Origin: Streptomyces sp. NRRL B-24484
GTDB lineage: Bacteria > Actinomycetota > Actinomycetes > Streptomycetales > Streptomycetaceae
Assembly (NCBI RefSeq): GCF_000717715.1
Contig: NZ_JOAI01000005.1
Span: forward strand, 124,001-188,000
DNA length: 64,000 nucleotides
Direction of reading: 5' to 3'
Below are positions 34,853 through 42,314 of the stretch, one piece after another. The notes below the pieces were generated by a model. That model was not told the DNA's origin and did no database searches. It saw nothing but the letters and a program-made list of their open reading frames with translations. The translations under genes were made by a program, and so were the position numbers. The stretch's first letter is position 1; the number at the start of each line of letters is the position of its first letter.

Positions 34853-35164
34853 TCACTGCAGACTGAGCTCCCCGTCCTGGGCGATCACCACCTCGTGCAC
34901 GGTGAGCTCCGGCTCGGTGCCCACCGCCCGGAAGATCCGCGGCGCGGCCGGCCGCTCCGGCGCGTTGCGGACGGCCTCCAGGGCCGCCATGTCCCGCCAC
35001 AGGCTCTGCACCCGCCAGTGACCGGCAGGTCCGCGGAGCAGTTCGGTGCGGACCAGGCCCTCGGGCAGCGGTCCCGACACCAGTTCGCGGTACAGGGCCA
35101 CCAACTCGGCCTCGCGCTCCGGCGCGACGACCGCGCCGACCTCGCTCAGAACCTGTTCGGTCAT
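34853..35164 (-). CDS. Antibiotic-biosynthesis-monooxygenase-like (ABM) small protein
   Basis: 103 residues. EVGAVVAPEREAELVALYRE, LLRGPAGHWRVQSLWRDMAA and LEAVRNAPERPAAPRIFRAV follow the dimeric alpha-beta barrel pattern of ABM/heme-degrading small proteins, with no cofactor motif. ATG 35164 has GGAGGTGA upstream. Convergent with the IclR gene (33-nt gap). Function unknown. Confidence 0.6.
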   Translation of the reverse strand: MTEQVLSEVGAVVAPEREAELVALYRELVSGPLPEGLVRTELLRGPAGHWRVQSLWRDMAALEAVRNAPERPAAPRIFRAVGTEPELTVHEVVIAQDGELSLQ

Positions 35165-35298
35165 GGCACTCACCTCCGGATCTCCAACGTACGCCGAGAG
35201 CGGCCCGTCCGCGCAGCCGCCGAACGGGGGCTCTCGGCCGCACACTTGGCGCGTCCGCACGATTACTCTGTGCGGTCGCGCGAGCCCGGGCGGTCGCC

Positions 35299-36447
35299 TC
35301 AGCGGTAGACCCGGACGTAGTCGGCGGCGGCGGTGATCGGCTCGGCGCCGTCGGGGCCGGGGTGGTACTTCCCGGCGACCACGGAGAGGTTGAGGATCAG
35401 GTAGGCCGACCAGCGCTGGCCGACGCCGCGGCCGTCCGACCAGACGCGCTCGCCGTTGACGTACCAGTCGACCGAGTTGGCGCCGTACCGGGTGCCGATG
35501 GTCACCCACTTCCCCGGCGCGACGGCGTCCGGGTCGGAGTAGTACTTGGCCCCGCGGCGGACGTGGTTGGTGAGCTCCAGCAGGTGCGGATTGTCCGGGT
35601 GGTACTCGAAGCTGTCCACCTCACTGCCGCCGTTGCGCCAGGTCCACAGCGCGGGCCAGGCCCCTGCGCCCTCGGGGAGTTGGACCTTCGTCTCGACGTA
35701 GTCGCCGGCGCGCACCCGGAAGCCCTCGTCGGAGCCCTCGGTGGTGAGCAGGCCCGTCGTCCAGGCCTGCCGGCCGCTCTCCAGCCGCTGGTCGGAGGGG
35801 GTGGCGGTGAAGCGGGCGACCCCGCCGGCGGTCTCGACCGCGCCCGGGTCCAGCAGGTCGAGCTTGTTGTCGTCCGGGTTGTGGTCGCCGTAGCGGTACG
35901 CGCTGCTGCGGTCGCCGATCCACTTCGAGCCCCAGGCTATCGAGCCGTCGAACTCCTCGGACCAGACCAACGAGCCGCCGGGCACCGGGATGCCGGGGTC
36001 CTCCGGGGTGGGCGTGGGGCCGGGCGGCGTCGGGCCGGTGGAGGACGGCGCGACGGTCAGGGACTGCGGGGCGAGGTCGTGCCAGGCGTTGGCGAAGTCC
36101 TGCCAGTAGCCGAAGGCGGTGTACGAGCCGGCCGGCAGGGTGCGGGCCCCGGTGGTGACGGTGACGCCGCCCGGGCAGATCCGGACGTTGGTCGCCGCAC
36201 CGGGGAAGTCCAGGTTGCGACCGGCCTCGTCACGCACGGCGACGCCGACCGTCCTCGCGGTGATGCAGACCAGGGAGTGCACGGTGAGCCGCGCGCTGGC
36301 GGCGGTGCCCTCGGTCATCTCGGTGGGGGCGAGCCTGTCCTGGGTGACGAGCCGGACGGCCTCGGCGCGGCCGGCGAGCGGCAGCGCGAGCAGCATCGCC
36401 GCGGCCGCCGCCGCACCGAGGCGCGCAGGTCTGATGGCAAAACGCAT
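35299..36447 (-). CDS. Secreted GH16-like glycoside hydrolase
   Basis: 382 residues. A signal peptide (AIRPARLGAAAAAAMLLALP, cleavage near AGRAEA) precedes an ~120-residue immunoglobulin-like domain, a Pro/Thr linker (GPTPPGPTPTPEDPG) and a C-terminal laminarinase-type jellyroll. The GH16 catalytic motif E-x-D-x-x-E is present as GSEVDSFEYHPDN near residue 275; SLVWSEEFDGS, GAWPALWTWRNGG and HPGPDGAEP also fit. The likely substrate is a beta-1,3 or mixed beta-glucan. ATG 36447 gives the signal peptide directly. It faces a long gene-free, lower-GC stretch. Confidence 0.8.
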   Translation of the reverse strand: MRFAIRPARLGAAAAAAMLLALPLAGRAEAVRLVTQDRLAPTEMTEGTAASARLTVHSLVCITARTVGVAVRDEAGRNLDFPGAATNVRICPGGVTVTTGARTLPAGSYTAFGYWQDFANAWHDLAPQSLTVAPSSTGPTPPGPTPTPEDPGIPVPGGSLVWSEEFDGSIAWGSKWIGDRSSAYRYGDHNPDDNKLDLLDPGAVETAGGVARFTATPSDQRLESGRQAWTTGLLTTEGSDEGFRVRAGDYVETKVQLPEGAGAWPALWTWRNGGSEVDSFEYHPDNPHLLELTNHVRRGAKYYSDPDAVAPGKWVTIGTRYGANSVDWYVNGERVWSDGRGVGQRWSAYLILNLSVVAGKYHPGPDGAEPITAAADYVRVYR

Positions 36448-37315
36448 GATGGTGTCCTCGAAGGCGCCGACGGGCGGGCCGAGTTCGGCTTTCGGGCAGG
36501 GCCGGACAGCCGCGTGGCACGGCAGGACCCCGGGTCGACGCACATTCGATGCAGGGCGCGTCGACACGCCGATTCGGTTTCCCCGTTCCCGTCCGTATTT
36601 CTGGGTCGAAGTACTCGCGGCAGGCCGGACGGGAATCGGCGTACCGGCCGCGAGGTCCGCAAGGGGCGGAACATCGCGAGAAGAGTAAGCACACGGTTCG
36701 GAGACGGACAACTGCTGATTGGTCACCATCTGTCGATGCGTGAAGGATTGCAGAAGACTTCACGGCGGCCGCCGACTCGCATGTGAATGAGGCGAGTTGA
36801 AGGATTTTGACGGCCATTCGGGTGCAATCCCCGACCATCCGGAATCGCCCCGGTCCGACACGCTCCGTGACCGATAGGTCCAGACCACGGAGCCGGTTGC
36901 GACACGCCGAACACCCCGGTCCGGCCGTCCGCGACCGAGTGTGCGTCAAGTATTGCTCCACCGAGGCGATTTGATCGGTCACGGCAGATCCCGCGGCGGA
37001 CCGGACAATGACGAAGGCCGACGCTCGCGACGGAGATTCGACCACGGATCATCAGCCGGAGCGTCCAACTCGTCGATCCGGCACGGAGATCGACCCCGTT
37101 GCCGACAGCCCGGAAGGGCCGCGGCCGCAGGGGGAGGGATCGCCGGTCGTGTGCTCCCATCGGTGGAGCCGTCGGCGTGTCCGGGCGGGCCCGGGGCGTG
37201 TCCTCGATCGCAGTCCGCCGGACATGGTGGGGAACGCCGACGGCGTCCGCTAGGTTGAACGGGTGCGGCCGCCGGGGCCGCAGCCACCCGCCGAGATTCC
37301 GAGGAAACGCCCGAG
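36448..37315. other. 868-nt gene-free region with lower GC
   Basis: No frame here shows the third-position GC bias of neighbouring genes. Parts (about 36570-36980) are noticeably richer in A/T. It must hold the promoter of the secreted hydrolase (-) and that of the 37316 gene (+). No tRNA, repeat or strong palindrome was found. Confidence 0.5.
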
Positions 37316-37645
37316 ATGACCGCGCCTCTGCCGGGTTTCGCCGGCCACACCTATCTGTTCCAGGTCGACAACGGCGCGGCCTTCCGCAACTCGTACTCCG
37401 CCGACGGCAAGCGGCTGCGCTGGGAGGGCCTGGGCGAGTCTGCCGGGCAGTTCGAGGACGTGTCGCTGCACGTGGCCCGGGTCGGCGAGCAGCTCTGGTT
37501 CGTGAGCTGGACGGAGCAGAGCGGCATCACCGTCAGCCACGTGATGGACCTCGCCGCGCTCACCGTCCGGGTCTTCTGGACGTACGAGGGCGAGGGCGGC
37601 CGGGTCGGCGAGCTGCACACCGGCACGCTGGAGCAGCTCAGCTGA
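37316..37645 (+). CDS. MoaF-like small lipocalin-fold protein
   Basis: 109 residues with a beta-rich pattern: FAGHTYLFQVDNGAAFRNSY, RLRWEGLGESAGQFEDVSLH, LWFVSWTEQSGITVSHVMDL and VRVFWTYEGEGGRVGELHTG. This resembles MoaF-type domains, for which no firm function is known. Convergent with the esterase at 37700. Confidence 0.55.
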   Translation: MTAPLPGFAGHTYLFQVDNGAAFRNSYSADGKRLRWEGLGESAGQFEDVSLHVARVGEQLWFVSWTEQSGITVSHVMDLAALTVRVFWTYEGEGGRVGELHTGTLEQLS

Positions 37646-37670
37646 GCGCCGCGGGCCGGCGCTGCGCCGC

Positions 37671-37692
37671 CGGCCCCGTCCGGGCGGGGCCG
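37671..37692. terminator. Short hairpin between convergent genes
   Basis: An 8-bp stem (CGGCCCCG with CGGGGCCG) and 6-nt loop lie between the MoaF-like and esterase stops. Confidence 0.5.
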
Positions 37693-37699
37693 GGGCCGG

Positions 37700-38839
37700 T
37701 CAGGCCCCGGCGGTCAGGTGCTGGGAGAGCCACTCGAGCGAGGGCGGCAGCAGCTGCGACCAGGTGCGGAAGTTGTGGCCGCCCTGCGGGACCCAGGCCG
37801 TGTTGGCGGTCATCGGCGCCTTCACCGCCTTCTGGAACGCCTCGGTGCTCGGCTTGTAGCTGCCGTCGCCGGCCTGCGGCCCGGCCAGCAGCACCGAGAT
37901 CTTGGGCTGCGGCAGGTTGTTGAGCCTCCACATCAGGTCGGCCTCGTCGCGCCGCCCCTGGCTGCCCTTGAAGAGGTCGCCGGTGGTCGCGTCCTCGGCG
38001 GCCTTGTAGTAGCCCGACAGGGCAACCGCGGTGGGGAAGACCTCCGGGTGCCGCATGGCCATTTTCAGAGCGCAGTACCCGCCGGTGGAGTTGCCGACCA
38101 CGCCCCAGGCCGCCGGGGCACTGGCCACCCGGAAGCTCTCGGCGATCACCCGGGGGACGTCCTTGGTGAAGTACGTCTCGGACTGCGCGCCGCCGGGGAT
38201 GTCCTCGCACTCGGTGTCGGCGGGCATCGCCGGCGAGGGCCGCATCAGCACCAGCACGGTCGGCTGCATCTTGCCGCTCCGCATCAACTGGAGGGCGGCC
38301 GACGGGTAGTTCAGCCGGGTGATGAGGTTCTTGGCGTCGCCGGGGAAGCCGGTCATCACCACGGCCGCCGGAAAGCGCTTGTGGGCCTCGGCCGACTGGA
38401 AGTACTGCGGTGGCAGGTAGACGTAGGCGTCGGTGCTCAGCCCGGAGTGCGAGCCGGTGATCCGCACGGACTGGATCTCGCCGCTCTGCTCGGGGCCGCC
38501 GCTGCCGCCCTCCACCGGCTCCTTGCCGAGCAGCTGTGCCTTGACCACCGGCGCCGCCGAGGCCGGCCGGCCCTCGACCGAGGCCTGGACGCTGACCGGG
38601 CCGGTGTCGCCGGTGCCGAGCAGGTCGTCCCAGCTGCTGTAGAAGGCGAAGTAGTTGTTGGCGGCCAGGCCGATCGCGCAGAGCACCGCGAACTGGGTGG
38701 TCAGCAGGGCGGCGATCCGGCCGAGCACCGCCTGCCAGGAGGTGCGGGCGAGCCGGGGCCACCACAGCACCGTCGCCGCCAGCAGCAGGACCGCGAGGAC
38801 GATCGCGATCACCAGGACCGTACTGCTGGTCAGACCCAT
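37700..38839 (-). CDS. Membrane-anchored alpha/beta-hydrolase, paralogue of 1825-2937
   Basis: 379 residues. Two N-terminal membrane helices (about residues 7-26 and 39-60), then SSWDDLLGTGDTGPVSVQAS, then an esterase-D-like domain with nucleophile GNSTGGYCALK and a late His in PQGGHNFRTW. It has the same plan, length and WDDLLGTG motif as the protein at 1825-2937 (GYSAGG nucleophile). ATG 38839 is chosen because the hydrophobic helix starts there. Likely extracytoplasmic; substrate unknown. Confidence 0.75.
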   Translation of the reverse strand: MGLTSSTVLVIAIVLAVLLLAATVLWWPRLARTSWQAVLGRIAALLTTQFAVLCAIGLAANNYFAFYSSWDDLLGTGDTGPVSVQASVEGRPASAAPVVKAQLLGKEPVEGGSGGPEQSGEIQSVRITGSHSGLSTDAYVYLPPQYFQSAEAHKRFPAAVVMTGFPGDAKNLITRLNYPSAALQLMRSGKMQPTVLVLMRPSPAMPADTECEDIPGGAQSETYFTKDVPRVIAESFRVASAPAAWGVVGNSTGGYCALKMAMRHPEVFPTAVALSGYYKAAEDATTGDLFKGSQGRRDEADLMWRLNNLPQPKISVLLAGPQAGDGSYKPSTEAFQKAVKAPMTANTAWVPQGGHNFRTWSQLLPPSLEWLSQHLTAGA

Positions 38840-39141
38840 GCTTCCGCCACTCCCCGAGATTCCCGCGTGCGCCACGGCTCGGCCGCCCCGCGTCCGCGGG
38901 TGGGCCCCAGGTGAACGCACGCCGAACGGGGTGCTTCCGGTTCCACCGGGGATCGACCGGTTCCGGCGGGCCGTCCCGGGCCCGCTGCCGCCGACCGACA
39001 AGTATGCACGTCCCGGCGGCCCCTCCGGTCCACCGGGAGGGCCGGGCGGCGGTGGCCGGGGCCTGCGGGTGACGCAGCTCACCCGCTCGGGGCGTGCGCG
39101 GGCGCGGTGCTGACGGGTGGGCGGCTGCGTCCGGCGGTCCG

Positions 39142-40008
39142 TCAGCGCAGCGGCACGACCGCGACCGGGCAGTAGGCGTGGTGCAGCACCGCGTGCACGG
39201 CCGTGCCGAGGCGCAGCCCGAAGTGCGCGGCGGGCTGCCGGCGCGAGACCACGAGCACGGCGGCCTGCCGGGACGCCTCGACCAGGGTGCCGGCGGTGGC
39301 GCCGCCGACCTGGCGGGCCTCGAAGGCGACGTCCGGGAAGTCCTCGCGGACGGGGTCGCAGACGCGGTGCAGCAGCTGCTGGTGCAGCCGGGCCTCCTCC
39401 CCCAGCTCGTCGACCATGGGCGCCATGTGGCCGACGTCGGCGACCACCGGGGACCAGGTGTGCAGGGCGCGGACCGGCAGCCCGGTGAGTTCGCCGGTGC
39501 GCAGCGCGAACCGCAGGGTGGCGGCGTCCCGCTCGTCACGGACGGCGACCAGCACGTGGTTGCCGACGTACTCGGTGCCGCGGACGACGACGACCGGGCA
39601 CGCGGAGTGGGCGGCGACCCGCAGGCTCACCGAGCCGAGCAGCAGGGAGGCGAATCCGCCGTGTCCGCGGGTGCCGACCACAGCGAGCTCGGCGTGCTCG
39701 GCGGCGGTGAGCACGGCCTCCGCGGCGTCCCGGGGGACGACGTCGCCGGTCAGGCGCAGCGCGGGGTGCGAGGCCCGGACCTTGCCGAGCGACTCCTCCA
39801 GGACGGTCTCGGCGTCGTGCAGGATGAGGTCGGTGACCGCCGGGCCGGTGCGCGGCGAGAGCGTCACCGTGCCGGTGTTGACCGCGTGCACCAGGTGGAG
39901 GGGGCAGTCGCGGCGGGCGGCCTCGCGGGCGGCCCAGTCGGCGGCGGCCGCGGCGTGCGCCGAGCCGTCGACGCCGACGACCACGCCTGCGGGGGATCTG
40001 CTGTTCAT
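39142..40008 (-). CDS. Universal stress protein, two UspA domains
   Basis: 288 residues, two tandem UspA domains. The first has the full nucleotide-binding signature GTRGHGGFASLLLGSVSLRV with VVGVDGSAHAAAAADWAARE at its start. The second keeps the fold (VLVAVRDERDAATLRFALRT) but its loop SRRQPAAHFGLRLGTAVHAV lacks the G-x-x-G pair, so it probably does not bind ATP. Often hypoxia or dormancy linked in actinomycetes; the context here gives no further clue. Confidence 0.87.
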   Translation of the reverse strand: MNSRSPAGVVVGVDGSAHAAAAADWAAREAARRDCPLHLVHAVNTGTVTLSPRTGPAVTDLILHDAETVLEESLGKVRASHPALRLTGDVVPRDAAEAVLTAAEHAELAVVGTRGHGGFASLLLGSVSLRVAAHSACPVVVVRGTEYVGNHVLVAVRDERDAATLRFALRTGELTGLPVRALHTWSPVVADVGHMAPMVDELGEEARLHQQLLHRVCDPVREDFPDVAFEARQVGGATAGTLVEASRQAAVLVVSRRQPAAHFGLRLGTAVHAVLHHAYCPVAVVPLR

Positions 40009-40122
40009 GGTCGGCTCCCGGGGTGGCGCCGACGCCCCGGACGGCCCGCGCGGGGCGGGTCCCCGGGACGGTCGGCCCTGTGGTTCCAGGATGCTCCTCC
40101 GCCGGGGCGGCGGCACGGCCCG

Positions 40123-40992
40123 CTACCAGGCGAAGGCCGCCGCCGGGTTCTCGGTGAGCACGAGGGCGGCCAGCTCGGGGCCGAGCCGGGGGCGCAGCCG
40201 GTGCAGCAGGTAGGGCATGCCGGGGTTGCCGCGGGCGGCGGCGGTGGTGGTGTCGCCGCCGAGCAGCAGCCGGTGGGCGTGGCCGGCGTCGGCGAGGGCG
40301 TGCAGGCAGTCCAGCAGGCGGTGGTCGGTGGCGTGGTTGGCGCGGGAGGGGCCGTCGAAGGCGAGGTAGGCGCCGGAGGCGGCGAGTTCGCGGTGCAGGC
40401 CGAGGTCGGGGAAGCGGTTGAGGTGGCCGAGGAGAACCCGGTGCGGCGGGACGCCGAGCCGGTCGCAGAGCAGTTCCAGGACGTCCTGGGCGCCGGTGCC
40501 GAGTTCGTGGTGGACGGCGATCGGGGCGCCGGTGGCGTGGTGGGCCTCGGCGGCGGCGGTCATCGTCCACCGGGCGTGGGCGTCGAGGCCGTGGTAGCCG
40601 CCGGCGACCTTGATCAGTCCGGCCCGGTCGCGGAGTTCGGCGGTGAACAGGGCGGCCGGGTCGAGCCGGCGCAGCGCGTCGGGGTCGTCGTAGTGGGCGG
40701 CCCGGTGCAGGCCGGTGGCGGCGACCAGGTGCAGGCCGGTGGCCTCGGAGAGGTCGACCAGGTCGTCGATGCGGCGGCCGAGCCCGTACGGCGTCCACTG
40801 GACGACGGCGCCGCCGCCGAGGGCGGCGAAGGCACGCAGTTCGTCCTCGGCGGCGGCCGGGTCGTCGAGTTCCTGCCCGGGCAGCAGGGCGCTGCGCAGG
40901 AAGAGGTGGTCGTGGCTGTTGGTGGTGCCGAGCCGTTCGGGCTGGACGGGGCCGAGCACGGTGTGCACGGCCGGGGAGCGGTCCGCGGTCAT
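40123..40992 (-). CDS. Phosphotriesterase-family metal hydrolase
   Basis: 289 residues, short for the family. HDH metal pair in TNSHDHLFLRS, carboxylated-Lys region AGLIKVAGGYHG, two His in IAVHHELGTG and LLGHLNRFPDLG, and Asp in LLLGGDTTTA. Relatives hydrolyse lactones or phosphotriesters. It starts 3 nt after the DUF4865 gene and is certainly co-translated with it; the TetR gene upstream is the likely regulator. Confidence 0.8.
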   Translation of the reverse strand: MTADRSPAVHTVLGPVQPERLGTTNSHDHLFLRSALLPGQELDDPAAAEDELRAFAALGGGAVVQWTPYGLGRRIDDLVDLSEATGLHLVAATGLHRAAHYDDPDALRRLDPAALFTAELRDRAGLIKVAGGYHGLDAHARWTMTAAAEAHHATGAPIAVHHELGTGAQDVLELLCDRLGVPPHRVLLGHLNRFPDLGLHRELAASGAYLAFDGPSRANHATDHRLLDCLHALADAGHAHRLLLGGDTTTAAARGNPGMPYLLHRLRPRLGPELAALVLTENPAAAFAW

Positions 40993-40995
40993 CTC

Positions 40996-41574
40996 TCAGT
41001 CCTTGCCCAGCAGGTGGAGTTCGGGTCGCGACAGGTGCAGCACACGGTAGGCGGTGCAGTGCCCCTCCGCGGGGTTTCCGGGCGGGGTGTCGGCCCAGAG
41101 GGCGAAGTGGACGAGTTCCCAGCGGGCCGGGTCGAGGGCGACGGCGGCGGTGTGCAGACCGGGGGCGTCGCCGAGCGCGGCGAGGACCCGGGCGGTCTCC
41201 TCGCCGGGGTCGGTGCCGGGCGGCAGTGCCCGGGTGGTGCGGGTGGCGGTGGCGGGCGGGGTGTCGGCGGCGGGACCGGTGTGGAGTCCGGCGCCGATCC
41301 AGTGCCGGACCTCGGGGCGGCCGAAGTCGGCGCTGAGGCCGCGGAAGCCGGGACCGGTGAGGAAGTCGGCCATGCCGGCGGCGGTGCGCCACAGGTAGAA
41401 GGGCGCGTAGGCGTTGACCGGGGAGCCGAGGGTGCCGATCTCGCGGACCAGGTAGGCCTTGAGGCCGAGGCCCGGGAAGGCGTCCGTCAGCTGCCCGCGG
41501 GTGGCGACCCGGTGGTGGACGATGCCCATGTCGTAGTCGGCGGGCAGGGTGATCTCGTACTGCATGGCCTGCAC
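40996..41574 (-). CDS. DUF4865-family protein
   Basis: 192 residues. YEITLPADYDMGIVHHRVAT, FPGLGLKAYLVREIGTLGSP and NAYAPFYLWRTAAGMADFLT are the DUF4865 pattern; no enzymatic motif is known. The protein is soluble. Part of the TetR-DUF4865-phosphotriesterase unit. A second Met at residue 4 (41565) is an alternative start. Confidence 0.8.
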   Translation of the reverse strand: MQAMQYEITLPADYDMGIVHHRVATRGQLTDAFPGLGLKAYLVREIGTLGSPVNAYAPFYLWRTAAGMADFLTGPGFRGLSADFGRPEVRHWIGAGLHTGPAADTPPATATRTTRALPPGTDPGEETARVLAALGDAPGLHTAAVALDPARWELVHFALWADTPPGNPAEGHCTAYRVLHLSRPELHLLGKD

Positions 41575-41647
41575 GGGTGCTCTCCCTCGGTGCGGTGCGT
41601 GCGGTGCGGCATGTGCGGTTGGGCGCGGGTGCCGGGCGGTGCGGGTG

Positions 41648-42205
41648 CTAGGCGGCGCGCAGCAGTGCGAGTGCGCCGCGGACGGCCCGGTGGAAGGCCT
41701 CGGGGTCGCCGGCGGCGCGGGCGAGGACGTAGCCGCCCTGGACGACGGCGACGATCGCGGCGGCGGTGTCGGCCGGGTCGGCGCCGGGGGCGAGTTCGCC
41801 GGCGGCGACGCCCTCGGCGACCACCTCGGCGATCCGGCCGGTCAGCCAGGCGAAGGTCTCCTCGACGGGGGCGTGCAGCCGCAGGTCGGCGACGACCTCC
41901 GGGTCCTGTGCCATCCGGCCGATCGGGCAGCCGCGCAGGACCTCGCGTTCGCGCAGCAGGTAGCCGGCGATCCGCTCGTACGCGGTGCCGGGGGCGGCGA
42001 GACGCTCCTCGGCGAGGGCCCGCAGCTCCTCGGCGCTGCGGGCGAGGGCGGCCGCGGCGAGGTCGGGCTTGCCCGCGAAGTGGTGGTACATGCTGCCCTG
42101 GCCCGCGCCGGCGTGCTGCTGGATGGCGCGGGGGCTGGTGCCGACGTAGCCCCGCTCCCGGAGGAGCTCCCGGGTGCTCTCGATCAGGCGGTCCTGGGTG
42201 CTCAT
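41648..42205 (-). CDS. TetR-family transcriptional regulator
   Basis: 185 residues. N-terminal HTH: RLIESTRELLRERGYVGTSP, RAIQQHAGAGQGSMYHHFAG; the C-terminal ligand domain includes VLRGCPIGRMAQDPEV, a segment common in TetR proteins next to reductase/lactonase genes. ATG 42205 is 8 nt from its operator candidate (42213-42234), so it likely represses itself and the two downstream genes. Confidence 0.87.
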   Translation of the reverse strand: MSTQDRLIESTRELLRERGYVGTSPRAIQQHAGAGQGSMYHHFAGKPDLAAAALARSAEELRALAEERLAAPGTAYERIAGYLLREREVLRGCPIGRMAQDPEVVADLRLHAPVEETFAWLTGRIAEVVAEGVAAGELAPGADPADTAAAIVAVVQGGYVLARAAGDPEAFHRAVRGALALLRAA

Positions 42206-42212
42206 GAGGAGA

Positions 42213-42234
42213 CTGTACATACCAGTAGGTACAG
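42213..42234. promoter_or_regulatory. TetR operator
   Basis: A 22-bp inverted repeat: CTGTACATACC, then AGTAGGTACAG; outer CTGTAC/GTACAG is perfect and inner TACC/GGTA is symmetric. It sits directly before the TetR start codon, the usual place for autoregulation. Confidence 0.65.
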
Positions 42235-42255
42235 ACTCAAGCGACGAGCCCGGAC

Positions 42256-42301
42256 GCGACCGGGCGCCGCTCCTCCCCACGTGGGAGCGGCGCCCGGTCG
42301 C
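42256..42301. terminator. Strong hairpin terminator after the MMPL gene
   Basis: A perfect 18-bp stem (42256-42273 with 42284-42301) with a 10-nt loop lies 14 nt past the MMPL stop (minus strand) and separates it from the TetR unit. Confidence 0.85.
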
Positions 42302-42314
42302 AAGGCGTCCCCGG

